From Porphyromonadaceae bacterium UBA4262 (GTDB taxonomy: Bacteria > Bacteroidota > Bacteroidia > Bacteroidales > Muribaculaceae), in contig DGWI01000049.1 of assembly GCA_002396085.1 (NCBI GenBank), forward strand, positions 9,992-73,991: DNA of 64,000 nucleotides, written 5' to 3'. The translations under genes and the position numbers were made by a program. The notes under the pieces were generated by a model that was given only the letters and a program-made list of their open reading frames with translations, ran no database searches and had not been told where the DNA came from. Shown in pieces: positions 17,004-25,643 of this stretch; positions within the stretch are counted from its first letter, which is position 1; every line of letters begins with the position of its first letter.

Positions 17004-18188
17004 CTATTGCAGCCACAGCGAGGCCACCTTGCGGCGAATGGCCAGGAGGTTGCCGGCTGTGATGAGGGTCATGATGACCAAGCCCACGGCAATGGCTAGC
17101 ACCACACTGGCGCCCGAGACCCCGAAGGCATGCAGCATGGGCATGTACCACAGGCGGGCGAGCAGCATGAGCACGATGGCAAGCACCAGCACGGCAGCGT
17201 TGATGGCAAGCACAAGCAGCATGTAGGGCCGTGCCACCTGGGCGGGCGAGTAGCCCAGCAATAGCAAGTCTTGCAACTTGCGGGTGTTCTTCTGCAGCAA
17301 CAGGTAGATGCTGAGCATGAGCACAAAGAATGATAGCAGGCTGATGACCACGCCCACTGCTATGACAATGCTCACGATGACTGTGAGGAAGTAGTTGGCC
17401 TTGCTCGAGTTCATCTTGTCGCCCGCCACATCATAGTGGTGCTGAGCCATGTAATCCTCGATAGCCACATCGCCAGGGCTGTTGACCTCGATGATGAGGC
17501 GCAGCGGACGCGTTATGTTGCCCTCGCCATAGCGGTCGTTGGCCCAGTGCATAAACTCGTCGGGCACGATGACGGTGTTCAGACGGTTGCTGAAGCCCAC
17601 GATGCGGCCTGGCATCACCTCGTTGCGACCGTTGCCGGTGAAGGTGAACGACAGGGGTATCATGCCCACCTGCCCCTCACTGATGCGTGGCAGACCCTGA
17701 GTGGCGGCGAATCCGAAGTTGTAGAGCGACAGGTAGTCGCGAGACACGATGACGGGCACCTCGGGATGCGATGGGTCGAACGACCACTCGGCATCGGCCA
17801 CGTCGATAAAGTCGGTGGGAATCGACTCAAAGAAGAACTGCGAGCGCATGGCGCGACCGCTGTTGCCCAGGCCCACAGTGGCGTTGATCGAGAATTCGCT
17901 GCTAGTGAAGCGCCCCACGGCGCGGCACCAGGGCTGTGCCTCGATGTCGGCGATGTCCTGGTCGCTGAACTCGCTGGTGCCGCCCATCATGGCACCGGCA
18001 CTGGTGACATTGCGCGTAATGACCAGGTAGTCCTTGCGGATGAACGACTCCTCGTCGTCAAACACGGGCTGCACATCGCGGTAGAACTGCACCGCCAGGA
18101 TGACGATGGTCAGTCCCACCAAGTTGGCGAGTGAGAATCCTATCAGTTGTGACGCACTGATGTGAGTGCGCAATAATCTCCAAAGCAT
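17004..18188 (-). CDS. ABC transporter permease, FtsX/MacB-like
   Basis: A 394-residue membrane protein with one N-terminal span (about 15-35), a large extracytoplasmic domain (about 40-265) and three C-terminal spans (about 270-300, 320-345, 355-385). That 1+3 topology is the hallmark of type VII (MacB/FtsX) ABC systems, which move lipoproteins or peptides or transmit mechanical signals rather than import nutrients. The ATPase gene lies 9 nt upstream on the same strand. At 394 residues it is close to single-permease family size. Substrate unknown. Confidence 0.82.
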   Translation of the reverse strand: MLWRLLRTHISASQLIGFSLANLVGLTIVILAVQFYRDVQPVFDDEESFIRKDYLVITRNVTSAGAMMGGTSEFSDQDIADIEAQPWCRAVGRFTSSEFSINATVGLGNSGRAMRSQFFFESIPTDFIDVADAEWSFDPSHPEVPVIVSRDYLSLYNFGFAATQGLPRISEGQVGMIPLSFTFTGNGRNEVMPGRIVGFSNRLNTVIVPDEFMHWANDRYGEGNITRPLRLIIEVNSPGDVAIEDYMAQHHYDVAGDKMNSSKANYFLTVIVSIVIAVGVVISLLSFFVLMLSIYLLLQKNTRKLQDLLLLGYSPAQVARPYMLLVLAINAAVLVLAIVLMLLARLWYMPMLHAFGVSGASVVLAIAVGLVIMTLITAGNLLAIRRKVASLWLQ

Positions 18189-18197
18189 AATTCTTAA

Positions 18198-18842
18198 CTA
18201 TAAACTTTTAACTATGGACTGATTGAGTTGCAGATGGTTGCCCACGCTGGTGGCGATGATGCTGGCGCCCATGCGGGTAGCCTCGGCCATGACCAGATTG
18301 GCAACAATGCGGTTGTTGGTCTCGTCCAGGTGGCTCACAGGCTCATCGAGCAGGATGAAGTCGGCGGGTTGGCACAGGGTGCGGATGATAGCCACGCGCT
18401 GCTGTTGGCCGATCGACAGTTTGGCCACAGGACTGTTCACCTTGTCAGGTATGCCCAGGGCATCAAACCAGTCCAATATCTCGCGTTCGCTCTTGTGGCT
18501 CGTCAGGCGATTCTTCAGTTGCACGTTCTCCATCGCCGTGAGCTCGGGGAACAGGCGCAATTCCTGTGGCAGATAGGCGATGTTGCGCTGGCGCACTTGG
18601 CACCACTCTACCACACTGAGCGAGCGGATGTCGCGACCATCAAATCGCATCGTGCCGCTGTAGTCCACGCGGTAACCATACAGGTAGGCGCACAGCGACG
18701 ACTTGCCCGTGCCGCTCTCGGCCACGATGAGGTAGTGCTGTCCGCGCTCCATCGTCAGGTCGCACTGCCACACGTCGCTGGGCAGGGCATCGCGCCCGGC
18801 AAACACCTTGGGTAGCGTATTGTTAAGTTCGATTTTTTCCAT
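18198..18842 (-). CDS. ABC transporter ATP-binding protein
   Basis: A 214-residue ATPase, partner of the permease directly downstream. Walker A is AESGTGKSS (about 41-49), with Ala in place of the usual first Gly. The signature is LSIGQQQRVA, Walker B is FILLDEPVSHLDE, and the Q-loop lies in AYLPQELRLF. This arrangement is LolD/MacB-like. The start is taken as ATG 18842; the frame extends to a TTG at 18854. It is divergent from hydE. Confidence 0.88.
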   Translation of the reverse strand: MEKIELNNTLPKVFAGRDALPSDVWQCDLTMERGQHYLIVAESGTGKSSLCAYLYGYRVDYSGTMRFDGRDIRSLSVVEWCQVRQRNIAYLPQELRLFPELTAMENVQLKNRLTSHKSEREILDWFDALGIPDKVNSPVAKLSIGQQQRVAIIRTLCQPADFILLDEPVSHLDETNNRIVANLVMAEATRMGASIIATSVGNHLQLNQSIVKSL

Positions 18843-18935
18843 AACTGAGTGCAAAAGTAATCATTCACCCGCTAACTTCAGTGACATTTAACCATATTTA
18901 ATTCAGTCGCCCATCTGCAAACCATCGAAATTGTG

Positions 18936-18943
18936 TACTTTTG
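18936..18943 (+). promoter_or_regulatory. -7 element immediately before hydE
   Basis: TACTTTTG ends 5 nt before ATG 18949, so the predicted +1 falls on or next to the start codon. No TTTG at the ideal -33 spacing was seen. Confidence 0.55.
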
Positions 18944-18948
18944 CCAAG

Positions 18949-19986
18949 ATGAAATCGCTTGTCGACATACTCGAGACCACAAATAGTCTGGACGGCGACC
19001 AACTAGCCGCATTGCTCACCACCCGCGATACTGACGTGGTCGACTATCTGCACCGTCGTGCCCGCACGGTGGCGCAGATGCACTACGGCACAGGCATCTA
19101 TGTGCGCGGTTTGATTGAGTTGACCAACATTTGCCGCAACGACTGCCTCTATTGCGGCATCCGCCGCAGCAACACCCATGTCGAGCGCTATAGCCTCACC
19201 ACCGATCAGGTGATGGCTTGTTGCGAACACGGTTATCGGTTAGGATTCCGCACATTTGTGCTGCAAGGTGGCGAGTGGGGCGATGAGCGAGCCGGGTGGA
19301 TTGCCGACATTGTCGCCGAGATGCGCCACCGTTGGCCCGACTGTGCTATCACTTTGTCGCTGGGCGAACACAGCCGCGAGGTCTACGCCCTGTGGCGCGA
19401 TAGCGGGGCTGACCGCTACTTGTTGCGTCATGAGACCCACAATGCCGCACACTATGCGCAGTTGCACCCTGCCGAGATGAGTCGCGGCCACCGCTTGCAA
19501 TGCTTGCGGTGGTTGCAGGAACTCGGTTACCAGGTGGGCACAGGCATCATGGTGGGCAGTCCGTGGCAGACGGTCGACCACTTGGTCGAGGATTTGCAAT
19601 TCATTGCATCGTTCAGGCCAGCAATGGTAGGGCTGGGTCCCTTCATCGCCCAGCACGACACACCGCTAGGCCACCATCCCAACGGTACCATCGACATGAC
19701 TACCCGCCTCTACAGCATCATGCGGTTGATGTTGCCAGGTGCCCTCATTCCATCGACAACTGCACTCGCCACCCTTGCCCCTGAGGGTCGCTTGCAGGGC
19801 ATCCTTGCCGGTGCCAATGTGGTGATGCCCAACCTCTCGCCAGGCGAAATCAGGGCACAATATGCCCTCTACGATGGCAAGGCTCACTCAGGCAGCGAGG
19901 CCGCCGAGGGGCTGCGCCAACTCGAGGCTCAACTCGCCACCATCGGCTATCACATCGACTGGTCTCGCGGCGACTGCAGGTTTTGA
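18949..19986 (+). CDS. hydE: [FeFe]-hydrogenase H-cluster maturase HydE (radical SAM)
   Basis: A 345-residue radical SAM enzyme that acts on an organometallic Fe(CN)(CO)2-cysteine intermediate from HydG during assembly of the 2Fe subcluster. The cluster motif is C62-x3-C66-x2-C69 within LTNICRNDCLYCGIRRSN, the usual HydE signature, followed by LQGGE for SAM binding and GTGIMVGSPWQT. Length fits the family. It is transcribed away from the ABC exporter and stands alone, 10 kb from hydF and hydG. Confidence 0.93.
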   Translation: MKSLVDILETTNSLDGDQLAALLTTRDTDVVDYLHRRARTVAQMHYGTGIYVRGLIELTNICRNDCLYCGIRRSNTHVERYSLTTDQVMACCEHGYRLGFRTFVLQGGEWGDERAGWIADIVAEMRHRWPDCAITLSLGEHSREVYALWRDSGADRYLLRHETHNAAHYAQLHPAEMSRGHRLQCLRWLQELGYQVGTGIMVGSPWQTVDHLVEDLQFIASFRPAMVGLGPFIAQHDTPLGHHPNGTIDMTTRLYSIMRLMLPGALIPSTTALATLAPEGRLQGILAGANVVMPNLSPGEIRAQYALYDGKAHSGSEAAEGLRQLEAQLATIGYHIDWSRGDCRF

Positions 19987-19989
19987 CAG

Positions 19990-20030
19990 TGCGCAATGTA
20001 GGGACGCAGCCTGCTGCGTTGTCGTCAAAC
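19990..20030. repeat. Half-copy of a REP/MITE-like palindrome
   Basis: TGTAGGGACGCAGCCTGCTG followed by CGTTGTCG, with ACGCAG-CCT-GCTGCGT able to pair. It lies just after hydE and resembles one arm of the element at 63634-63739. Confidence 0.4.
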
Positions 20031-20055
20031 GAAGGTATCGGCTGAACTACTGCAA

Positions 20056-20607
20056 CTACTTTACTACTCCCTCTTGCTTCTCGCTGCGATAGAGTAGGAG
20101 CGAGTCGCTGGGCATGTGGTCCGAACCCAGGATGCGAGGCATGAGGTCTAGTGTAAATTCGTAGGGTTTGTTGCCCAGGGCATGGCGGGTGCCGAAGGTC
20201 GAGGCATCGGGATTGTAGGCGTAGAGCAGATTCAGCACAATGCTCACCGCCATCAGCCACTTGAACAGGAACAGTGCCGCCCCGCCCACACGGTCTAGAC
20301 ATCCCAAGCGGGCTGCCTTGATGACCTTGCGGGTGACATAACAGATCACCCTCAGTGTGAGTGTGACCAGCAGGAAAAACAGCGACAGCGACACGGCCTT
20401 GACCGTGATCGAAGTCAACGGCCAGTTGGCAGCATCGGGATTGAGGACCAGGAAGATGCGCGTTATCTCGTCGCCGAAGAACAGGCACACGGCGATGCCC
20501 ACGGCCCAACTCACCAGCGAGGCAAGCTGCCGCACCAGCCCCTTGCGCCACCCTATCACTAGCGCCCCCAGCAATATCAACAACAATATCGAGTCAATCA
20601 GTGTCAT
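20056..20607 (-). CDS. CvpA family membrane protein
   Basis: A 183-residue protein with four predicted spans (about 3-20, 28-48, 62-82, 100-125). It begins MTLIDSILLLILLGALVIGW-RKG, typical of CvpA, and RLGCLDRVGGAALFLFKW is the conserved central CvpA segment. Family members are linked to colicin V production and envelope stress; the mechanism is unknown. I place the start at ATG 20607 because the longer frame (to 20763) has no CvpA features and would pass through the -7 box at 20656-20663. Confidence 0.85.
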   Translation of the reverse strand: MTLIDSILLLILLGALVIGWRKGLVRQLASLVSWAVGIAVCLFFGDEITRIFLVLNPDAANWPLTSITVKAVSLSLFFLLVTLTLRVICYVTRKVIKAARLGCLDRVGGAALFLFKWLMAVSIVLNLLYAYNPDASTFGTRHALGNKPYEFTLDLMPRILGSDHMPSDSLLLYRSEKQEGVVK

Positions 20608-20655
20608 TGGTCGGAACAAAGAAATAATGAAGCCTGCAGAATGCTGCATGAGTTG

Positions 20656-20663
20656 CAAAGTTA
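20656..20663 (-). promoter_or_regulatory. -7 element of the cvpA-like gene
   Basis: The minus strand reads TAACTTTG; the predicted leader is about 45 nt. It lies in the gap after the hydrolase gene, so CvpA can be expressed independently of it. Confidence 0.55.
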
Positions 20664-20698
20664 CTACCGCAAACTCAATGTACACCAAGTGGTGAACA

Positions 20699-21559
20699 TT
20701 AGGTGTGTTTAACCGAAACATCTTGCCAACGCGGATTTTGAGATAATTCCGCTTTTGGGCCATAAAACGCTATGCGGGCATATTGGTCTCCACACAGCCA
20801 ATACCGTAGCCATGCAGTCATATAGGCATCGCCTTCGTGAAGCACAAAACGATGTTCGACACTTGCCAGTCTGCCCAGGACAGTGGGAGAGTCTGTTGTG
20901 ATGCTGTCTCCCAGAGCATGCATGGATGCGAGGGGTGATATCTGTTGGTCTATACATTTGGTTCCTGCCACCAATGGAGTGGGAATGTGAATGTTCTCGA
21001 TTTCGCACCTCCACCGCAGGTTTTGAACCAATGACTGTTTGGGTACGCTTGCTGCATACAACACCTTGAATCTGCCGTCCTTGGAGGCTGCATTGATAGC
21101 GCCTAGCGAACCTTGAGAATGTCCGACAACCCCCAATCTGTCGGCATCGATGCATTGATATAAATCGTGATTGGGTGTTTGACCCATTGCTAATGCAACT
21201 TCCAACGATTGCAACGCAGAATCGCCACTCCATGCGTTACTATCATCATTTCCAACAACTATAAATCCCCATGAAGCCAAATGTTCAAACACAGGGCGGT
21301 AATGAAGTGCCTTTAGTCCTGTGCCATTGACCATAACTATCATTGGCATTTTTCCAATGACATCGGGAAGGAACACATGAACTCCATTTTCGTGTATATA
21401 TCTAACCCTACAATAGCCATTTGCATGATATTTTTGCTCAACTGGACACGGGTAAATCTTGTGATTATAAAACTGGCGAACAGCAGGAAACATTGAGCAA
21501 TAAGCCAATGTCCCCCACCTCAATAGACATTCACCAAATCTTATCATCTCACCAGTCAT
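20699..21559 (-). CDS. Alpha/beta hydrolase, chlorophyllase/PETase-like group
   Basis: A 286-residue alpha/beta-hydrolase. The nucleophile elbow is GHSQGS within LGVVGHSQGSLGAIN, the oxyanion region is MVNGTGLKALHYRPVFEHLASWGF, and later acidic and His residues (HEGDAYM region) complete a triad. It resembles the dienelactone hydrolase/chlorophyllase group; the substrate is unknown. No confident signal peptide, though the N-terminus is hydrophobic in patches. Its DNA is visibly AT-richer than its neighbours. It lies 37 nt downstream of a DUF3857 gene on the same strand. Confidence 0.75.
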   Translation of the reverse strand: MTGEMIRFGECLLRWGTLAYCSMFPAVRQFYNHKIYPCPVEQKYHANGYCRVRYIHENGVHVFLPDVIGKMPMIVMVNGTGLKALHYRPVFEHLASWGFIVVGNDDSNAWSGDSALQSLEVALAMGQTPNHDLYQCIDADRLGVVGHSQGSLGAINAASKDGRFKVLYAASVPKQSLVQNLRWRCEIENIHIPTPLVAGTKCIDQQISPLASMHALGDSITTDSPTVLGRLASVEHRFVLHEGDAYMTAWLRYWLCGDQYARIAFYGPKAELSQNPRWQDVSVKHT

Positions 21560-21596
21560 AAAACATATTGAGGGGTTTCAGCAACGGCAACCCGAA

Positions 21597-23453
21597 TCAC
21601 TTGCGTTTGAGGACAATGCGCTGGTCATAGGCTTTCTTGGCGGCGGTCTTGAGGCGGCGCAGATTCTCGTACTCGTCGGCGGGATATAGCCCGTTGCGAA
21701 TCAGCAGGCGTGTGACAACGGTGACCTGGTTTTCGTGTTGGGTGAAGGTCTGGTTGACCTCGCCCAATGCGTTCGTTAAGCTGACGGCATCGGGCAGTGC
21801 CTCGACCTCATAGCCCTCGGGCAGCGACACCATCAGGGTGTCAACATCTTGATAACCATAGTCGATGTCGACCAGTTGTGCACGCTTGGGCAATGCGCGA
21901 GGCACTGTGGCACTGTGGAAGATGCCCACGGGCACAAACATGCGCGACCCCGTGATGTTGACCAGTTTGCGGCTCTCAACCTGCATGTTGACATCGATGT
22001 GAGGTGTCAAATAACTGTCTTTGTGTTCCTCGAGTTTGAAATCCTTGAGCGTTGCCATGCCCACATTGAGGCGTCCCAGCATGGCGTCGCGGCGTTGCTG
22101 CTCGGTGCGTTGAGTCAGCGACATCAAGTCTTCATATTGCCGGCGTTCGCTGCGCTGACTGATGTCGAGCACAGCACTGCCATCGGGCTGCAGGGCAATG
22201 TGTGCCGTGCTGCGTTGCACATTCTGTTCGGGGGCATAGTTGGGCAACTTGACCAGATGTCCGCCATCATCATCGCAGATCAGCGCATCGTTGCCGGCAA
22301 TGCCGTCATGCACATGCCCCAGTGGCACGTGGGCCGATGCCGTGCATTCGAGCCACAACGTGTCGCCTGGCAGTGGCACCTGGACGATGACGTGGTTGAA
22401 CTGGTTGCTCGGAAAGTCGGTGACGAGGCGTGGCCGGTGGCTGTTGATGACCACATAGTTGGCAGGCACGCCCACCTCGTGCAACATGGCGCACATGTAG
22501 TTGGACAGCCCCTTGCAGTCGCCGAAACCCGTGCGACACACCTCACTGGCGGCAAAGGGTTGCCATCCGCCGATGCCCAACTGGATGCTCACATATCGTG
22601 TGGTCTGCGCCAGGTAGTGGTAGATGGTCTCGACCTTGCTCCGTGCAGTGGTGCAGGTATCGGTCATGGTGTGAAGCCTGGCCTTGAGGTCTTCGGTCAG
22701 TTCCTGTCGGTCGCTGCGCAACTGGTGGCACCATGCCCCGAAGGCTTGCCACGACGACATGTCGCCAGGCACACCATGGAACTCAAATTTGCTGGGTGCC
22801 CACAGAATTCTCGGCACAATTTCACGAGCGGGCGGAGCGTAAGGCTCACTCTCGATGGCAGGCAGATTGTCCATGTGCGCCTCATAGCGGATGCGCCCGT
22901 CGTCCAGTGTGTTCTGCCTCACGGTCGCTGTGGTGTTCTGGCACTGATAGCGGCACTGCATCTGCGACGGCACAATCAGTTCGTAACTCGCGTGTTCGAC
23001 CGTGCCATTGTAAGACGGCAGGGGAGCAAATGCCGGGAAACTGAAACAGCCGTTGCTGGCCTCCTCGGTCCAGTTAAACTCGATGGTGATGGGATAGGTG
23101 GGCGGCACATAGTCGAGCGAGAGGGTGAAGTAGTCGTCCATGAAGTTGCTGCTCAAGTCACTGCGCTTGAGGTCACCCTTCTTGAACTTGCGCACTTGCT
23201 TGCCTTGCGCGTCGGTGACTTGGCATGAGAAGTCGACAAGTTTTTCCCACTTGCTGCACATGGTCATAAAGTTGGCCAGATCCTTGGCCCGCTCGTGCAT
23301 CAGACGATAGACCTGATGATAGGTAGTGCGCATGTGGCTCATGTCGCGGCACTCGACCCGTGTGGTCGACTCGACCACGACGACATCGACCGTCTGAGCA
23401 GCAACGCTCAACCAGCCGACGAGCATCACCAGTATGATAGCATATTTCCTCAT
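21597..23453 (-). CDS. DUF3857 / transglutaminase-like exported protein, intact triad
   Basis: A 618-residue exported protein with signal peptide (1-19, ending SVAAQ). DUF3857 covers roughly the first third. A transglutaminase-like domain follows with the catalytic Cys in GFGDCKGLSN, His in NQFNHVIV and an acidic residue in LWLECTAS. The C-terminal third is beta-rich. Family members occur in tandem in Bacteroidota and may process or bind proteins or glycans at the outer membrane; the function is unknown. It overlaps the upstream paralogue by ATGA, so the two are translationally coupled. Confidence 0.86.
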   Translation of the reverse strand: MRKYAIILVMLVGWLSVAAQTVDVVVVESTTRVECRDMSHMRTTYHQVYRLMHERAKDLANFMTMCSKWEKLVDFSCQVTDAQGKQVRKFKKGDLKRSDLSSNFMDDYFTLSLDYVPPTYPITIEFNWTEEASNGCFSFPAFAPLPSYNGTVEHASYELIVPSQMQCRYQCQNTTATVRQNTLDDGRIRYEAHMDNLPAIESEPYAPPAREIVPRILWAPSKFEFHGVPGDMSSWQAFGAWCHQLRSDRQELTEDLKARLHTMTDTCTTARSKVETIYHYLAQTTRYVSIQLGIGGWQPFAASEVCRTGFGDCKGLSNYMCAMLHEVGVPANYVVINSHRPRLVTDFPSNQFNHVIVQVPLPGDTLWLECTASAHVPLGHVHDGIAGNDALICDDDGGHLVKLPNYAPEQNVQRSTAHIALQPDGSAVLDISQRSERRQYEDLMSLTQRTEQQRRDAMLGRLNVGMATLKDFKLEEHKDSYLTPHIDVNMQVESRKLVNITGSRMFVPVGIFHSATVPRALPKRAQLVDIDYGYQDVDTLMVSLPEGYEVEALPDAVSLTNALGEVNQTFTQHENQVTVVTRLLIRNGLYPADEYENLRRLKTAAKKAYDQRIVLKRK

Positions 23454-25438
23454 GGCGCTTTCTTGATGACAATGACATCCTGCAGTCGCTTGTAAACCTC
23501 GTCTAGGAAGTTTTTCACCACGGGATACTCATTGGGGGTAAAGAAAATCTTGTTGACTTGCAACTGGCATCTAGATGATAATATACCGTCGTTGGCCACC
23601 GTGGCGATGATGCAACTCAGTGCGCCATCTTCCGACTTCATCGTTAGTGGCTGTGGCACCTCTTCGGCTACATAGCCCTCGGGGAGGGTAATCTGTGTGT
23701 TCAGGCTTTCGGTCGCGATGTGCGGGAATTCGACGGGCAGCGTGCGCTGTTCTTCGGTCAGCGGGTTCTCGGTCAGCACATTCAGGAACCATGGGTTGAG
23801 ATATATCATGTCGCCGGCCGTGTCGCATTGTTTGGTCAGATGCATCTTCCGCTCCACATTGAGTCCTAGTCCTTGATGCTCGGCCAACTCGAGCGACTGG
23901 ATTTCGCAGTTCAATTCTTGTGCCAACTGGGCAACAAATGTGGCACTGTCGGTGGCCATGCGGAAGTCATGGCGCACGATGGCTGCTTCCGATCCTGTGA
24001 ACCGCGACTGGGCATCAGCAACCATTGTGCCGTCGGGCTGCAGTTGCGCCATGACCATGCTTTGCGTCCTGGCACCCGACAGTGCGGTCAAGTCGACCCA
24101 TTCGCTGGTCTTGCCCTTGCCCAAAATGCGTGCGCGGTCAACGAGCAAGCGGTCGGGCAGGATGTCGAGCCAACCATCCTCAATCGAACCGTCAAGGAAC
24201 GAGTAGGCCTCGCCCGGCTTGAGAGCCACCACACATGTGTTCAGCTCTTTGATGCTGGCGCGTGTAACGGTCAGGAATCCACGGTCGCGCGAGCGTAGCA
24301 CGGCGGGATAAGCCTCAATGCCGGCATCGTTGAGCATGTTGATGAGCATGAAGTTGATGCTGGCGTTGCTGCCAGTGCGCTCTTTAAGCACTTTGCCTGC
24401 ACTTTCGGCATATAGGGTATATTTTCCGTTCCACTTGACATGGTCTTTGAGTAGTTTGAAAATCGCCATTGCACGATCCTTAGGGTCGGCGATACTGGCT
24501 ATGCCGGCGGCTTGCATTTCGGCTTTGAGCGGGTTCTTGCCCAATCGGCCTCCAAAGTCCTCATCGTCCAGCAGTCGCTCGTCAACATTATCCCAATTAT
24601 TACTGAAGCTTTGAGTCAGCCTGCCTGGGATTTCAATACTACGCAATTCCATAGTCACACGTTGGGCATAGGATTGCGGCGCATAAAGCATCTTGTGCTC
24701 ACGCAGAGCGGGCAGTTCGTGCCCGATGAACTGGAACCGTTGCCCCTGGCAGTTCAACATGTTTCCACCACCTACCGAGAATCCAATAGAAACAATGTCT
24801 ATTTTTCGTTCCAACTTGTTCAGACCCACTTCGTCAACATTAAACTTGAAATATTCAGGAATCGTGATGTCGTATGATGTGTAGTAGACAGGGATGTCAC
24901 TTTGAGCAATCCAGTCATCAATGCTATAGAAGAAGTCGCTTGCCACCTCGGTCTCGACCTCGATAACGGTGCCCACGGTCACCTGGGGTATGGTGTACTT
25001 GGTCAATCGGGTCACTTTGTTTACGTCCTCATGATTGACCATGTTTCCCTCCATCTTGGTCTTGACCACCTTGCCGCCGACCAGGTTATAGGCTGTGGCT
25101 TTGAGCTTAACCAACTCTTCGCAACGTCCTGTGCGATGGCCGTTATATTCATATACAATGCCTCCGTTGGCCCATCTTTTACCTTCCTCCTTGAGAATCT
25201 TGATGCGTTGCTTCTCATGGCGAGTGGCCTTGAAACTCCTGTCCACCAGGTCGTAACGTATTTCGGTCTGGCTACACAGCACCACTGCCTCGGCATCGGG
25301 GTCGGGAGCATAAGATGTCATCGACAACTCGGCATCGGTGGGCTTACCCCACTTGAGGTTGGGTTCAAGTGTCTGTGCCTTCAGCGTTTCGCATAGGCAC
25401 AATGTTAATATGATTATTAGCAGATTAATTCGTCTCAT
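23450..25438 (-). CDS. DUF3857 / transglutaminase-like exported protein, degenerate site
   Basis: A 662-residue paralogue of the following gene, also with a signal peptide (residues 1-19, ending ETLKAQ). The transglutaminase Cys position reads GSNASINFML, with Ala in place of Cys, and the His position reads LNTCVVAL. The acidic position survives in FLDGS. It is therefore probably a non-catalytic binding partner. ATG 25438 is chosen over the longer frame (25525) because it gives a proper signal peptide and follows the -7 box at 25466-25473. Confidence 0.85.
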   Translation of the reverse strand: MRRINLLIIILTLCLCETLKAQTLEPNLKWGKPTDAELSMTSYAPDPDAEAVVLCSQTEIRYDLVDRSFKATRHEKQRIKILKEEGKRWANGGIVYEYNGHRTGRCEELVKLKATAYNLVGGKVVKTKMEGNMVNHEDVNKVTRLTKYTIPQVTVGTVIEVETEVASDFFYSIDDWIAQSDIPVYYTSYDITIPEYFKFNVDEVGLNKLERKIDIVSIGFSVGGGNMLNCQGQRFQFIGHELPALREHKMLYAPQSYAQRVTMELRSIEIPGRLTQSFSNNWDNVDERLLDDEDFGGRLGKNPLKAEMQAAGIASIADPKDRAMAIFKLLKDHVKWNGKYTLYAESAGKVLKERTGSNASINFMLINMLNDAGIEAYPAVLRSRDRGFLTVTRASIKELNTCVVALKPGEAYSFLDGSIEDGWLDILPDRLLVDRARILGKGKTSEWVDLTALSGARTQSMVMAQLQPDGTMVADAQSRFTGSEAAIVRHDFRMATDSATFVAQLAQELNCEIQSLELAEHQGLGLNVERKMHLTKQCDTAGDMIYLNPWFLNVLTENPLTEEQRTLPVEFPHIATESLNTQITLPEGYVAEEVPQPLTMKSEDGALSCIIATVANDGILSSRCQLQVNKIFFTPNEYPVVKNFLDEVYKRLQDVIVIKKAP

Positions 25439-25465
25439 AGGCAATGTTTTTTTGATAACACGGCA

Positions 25466-25473
25466 CAAAGTTA
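25466..25473 (-). promoter_or_regulatory. -7 element of the DUF3857 operon
   Basis: The minus strand reads TAACTTTG, about 28 nt before ATG 25438. It is likely to drive both DUF3857 genes and possibly the hydrolase at 20699-21559. Confidence 0.55.
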
Positions 25474-25556
25474 AGAAATTATAACCAATCGAACAACTTT
25501 TGACAACGAAAAAAACAAAACCCACTAGCGATTATTCAGAAACCAAAAAAATATAT

Positions 25557-25564
25557 TACCTTTG
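25557..25564 (+). promoter_or_regulatory. -7 element of ruvB
   Basis: TACCTTTG, followed by a leader of about 75 nt. The leader contains the inverted repeat GTGGAACC / GGTTCCAC, which could fold before the start codon. Confidence 0.55.
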
Positions 25565-25643
25565 CATGATATTTTGTGGAACCTCAAGCGTCAAGTGACA
25601 GGTGGCTCATGGTTCCACTTCCTCATGACTTGAGTACTGAAAG

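Noticed and set aside
17436..18134. A 232-residue plus-strand frame
   Set aside because: Antisense to the ABC permease, which has a normal 1+3 topology and a partner ATPase.
21849..23228. A 459-residue open frame on the plus strand
   Set aside because: Antisense to a DUF3857 gene whose signal peptide and transglutaminase motifs are clear.
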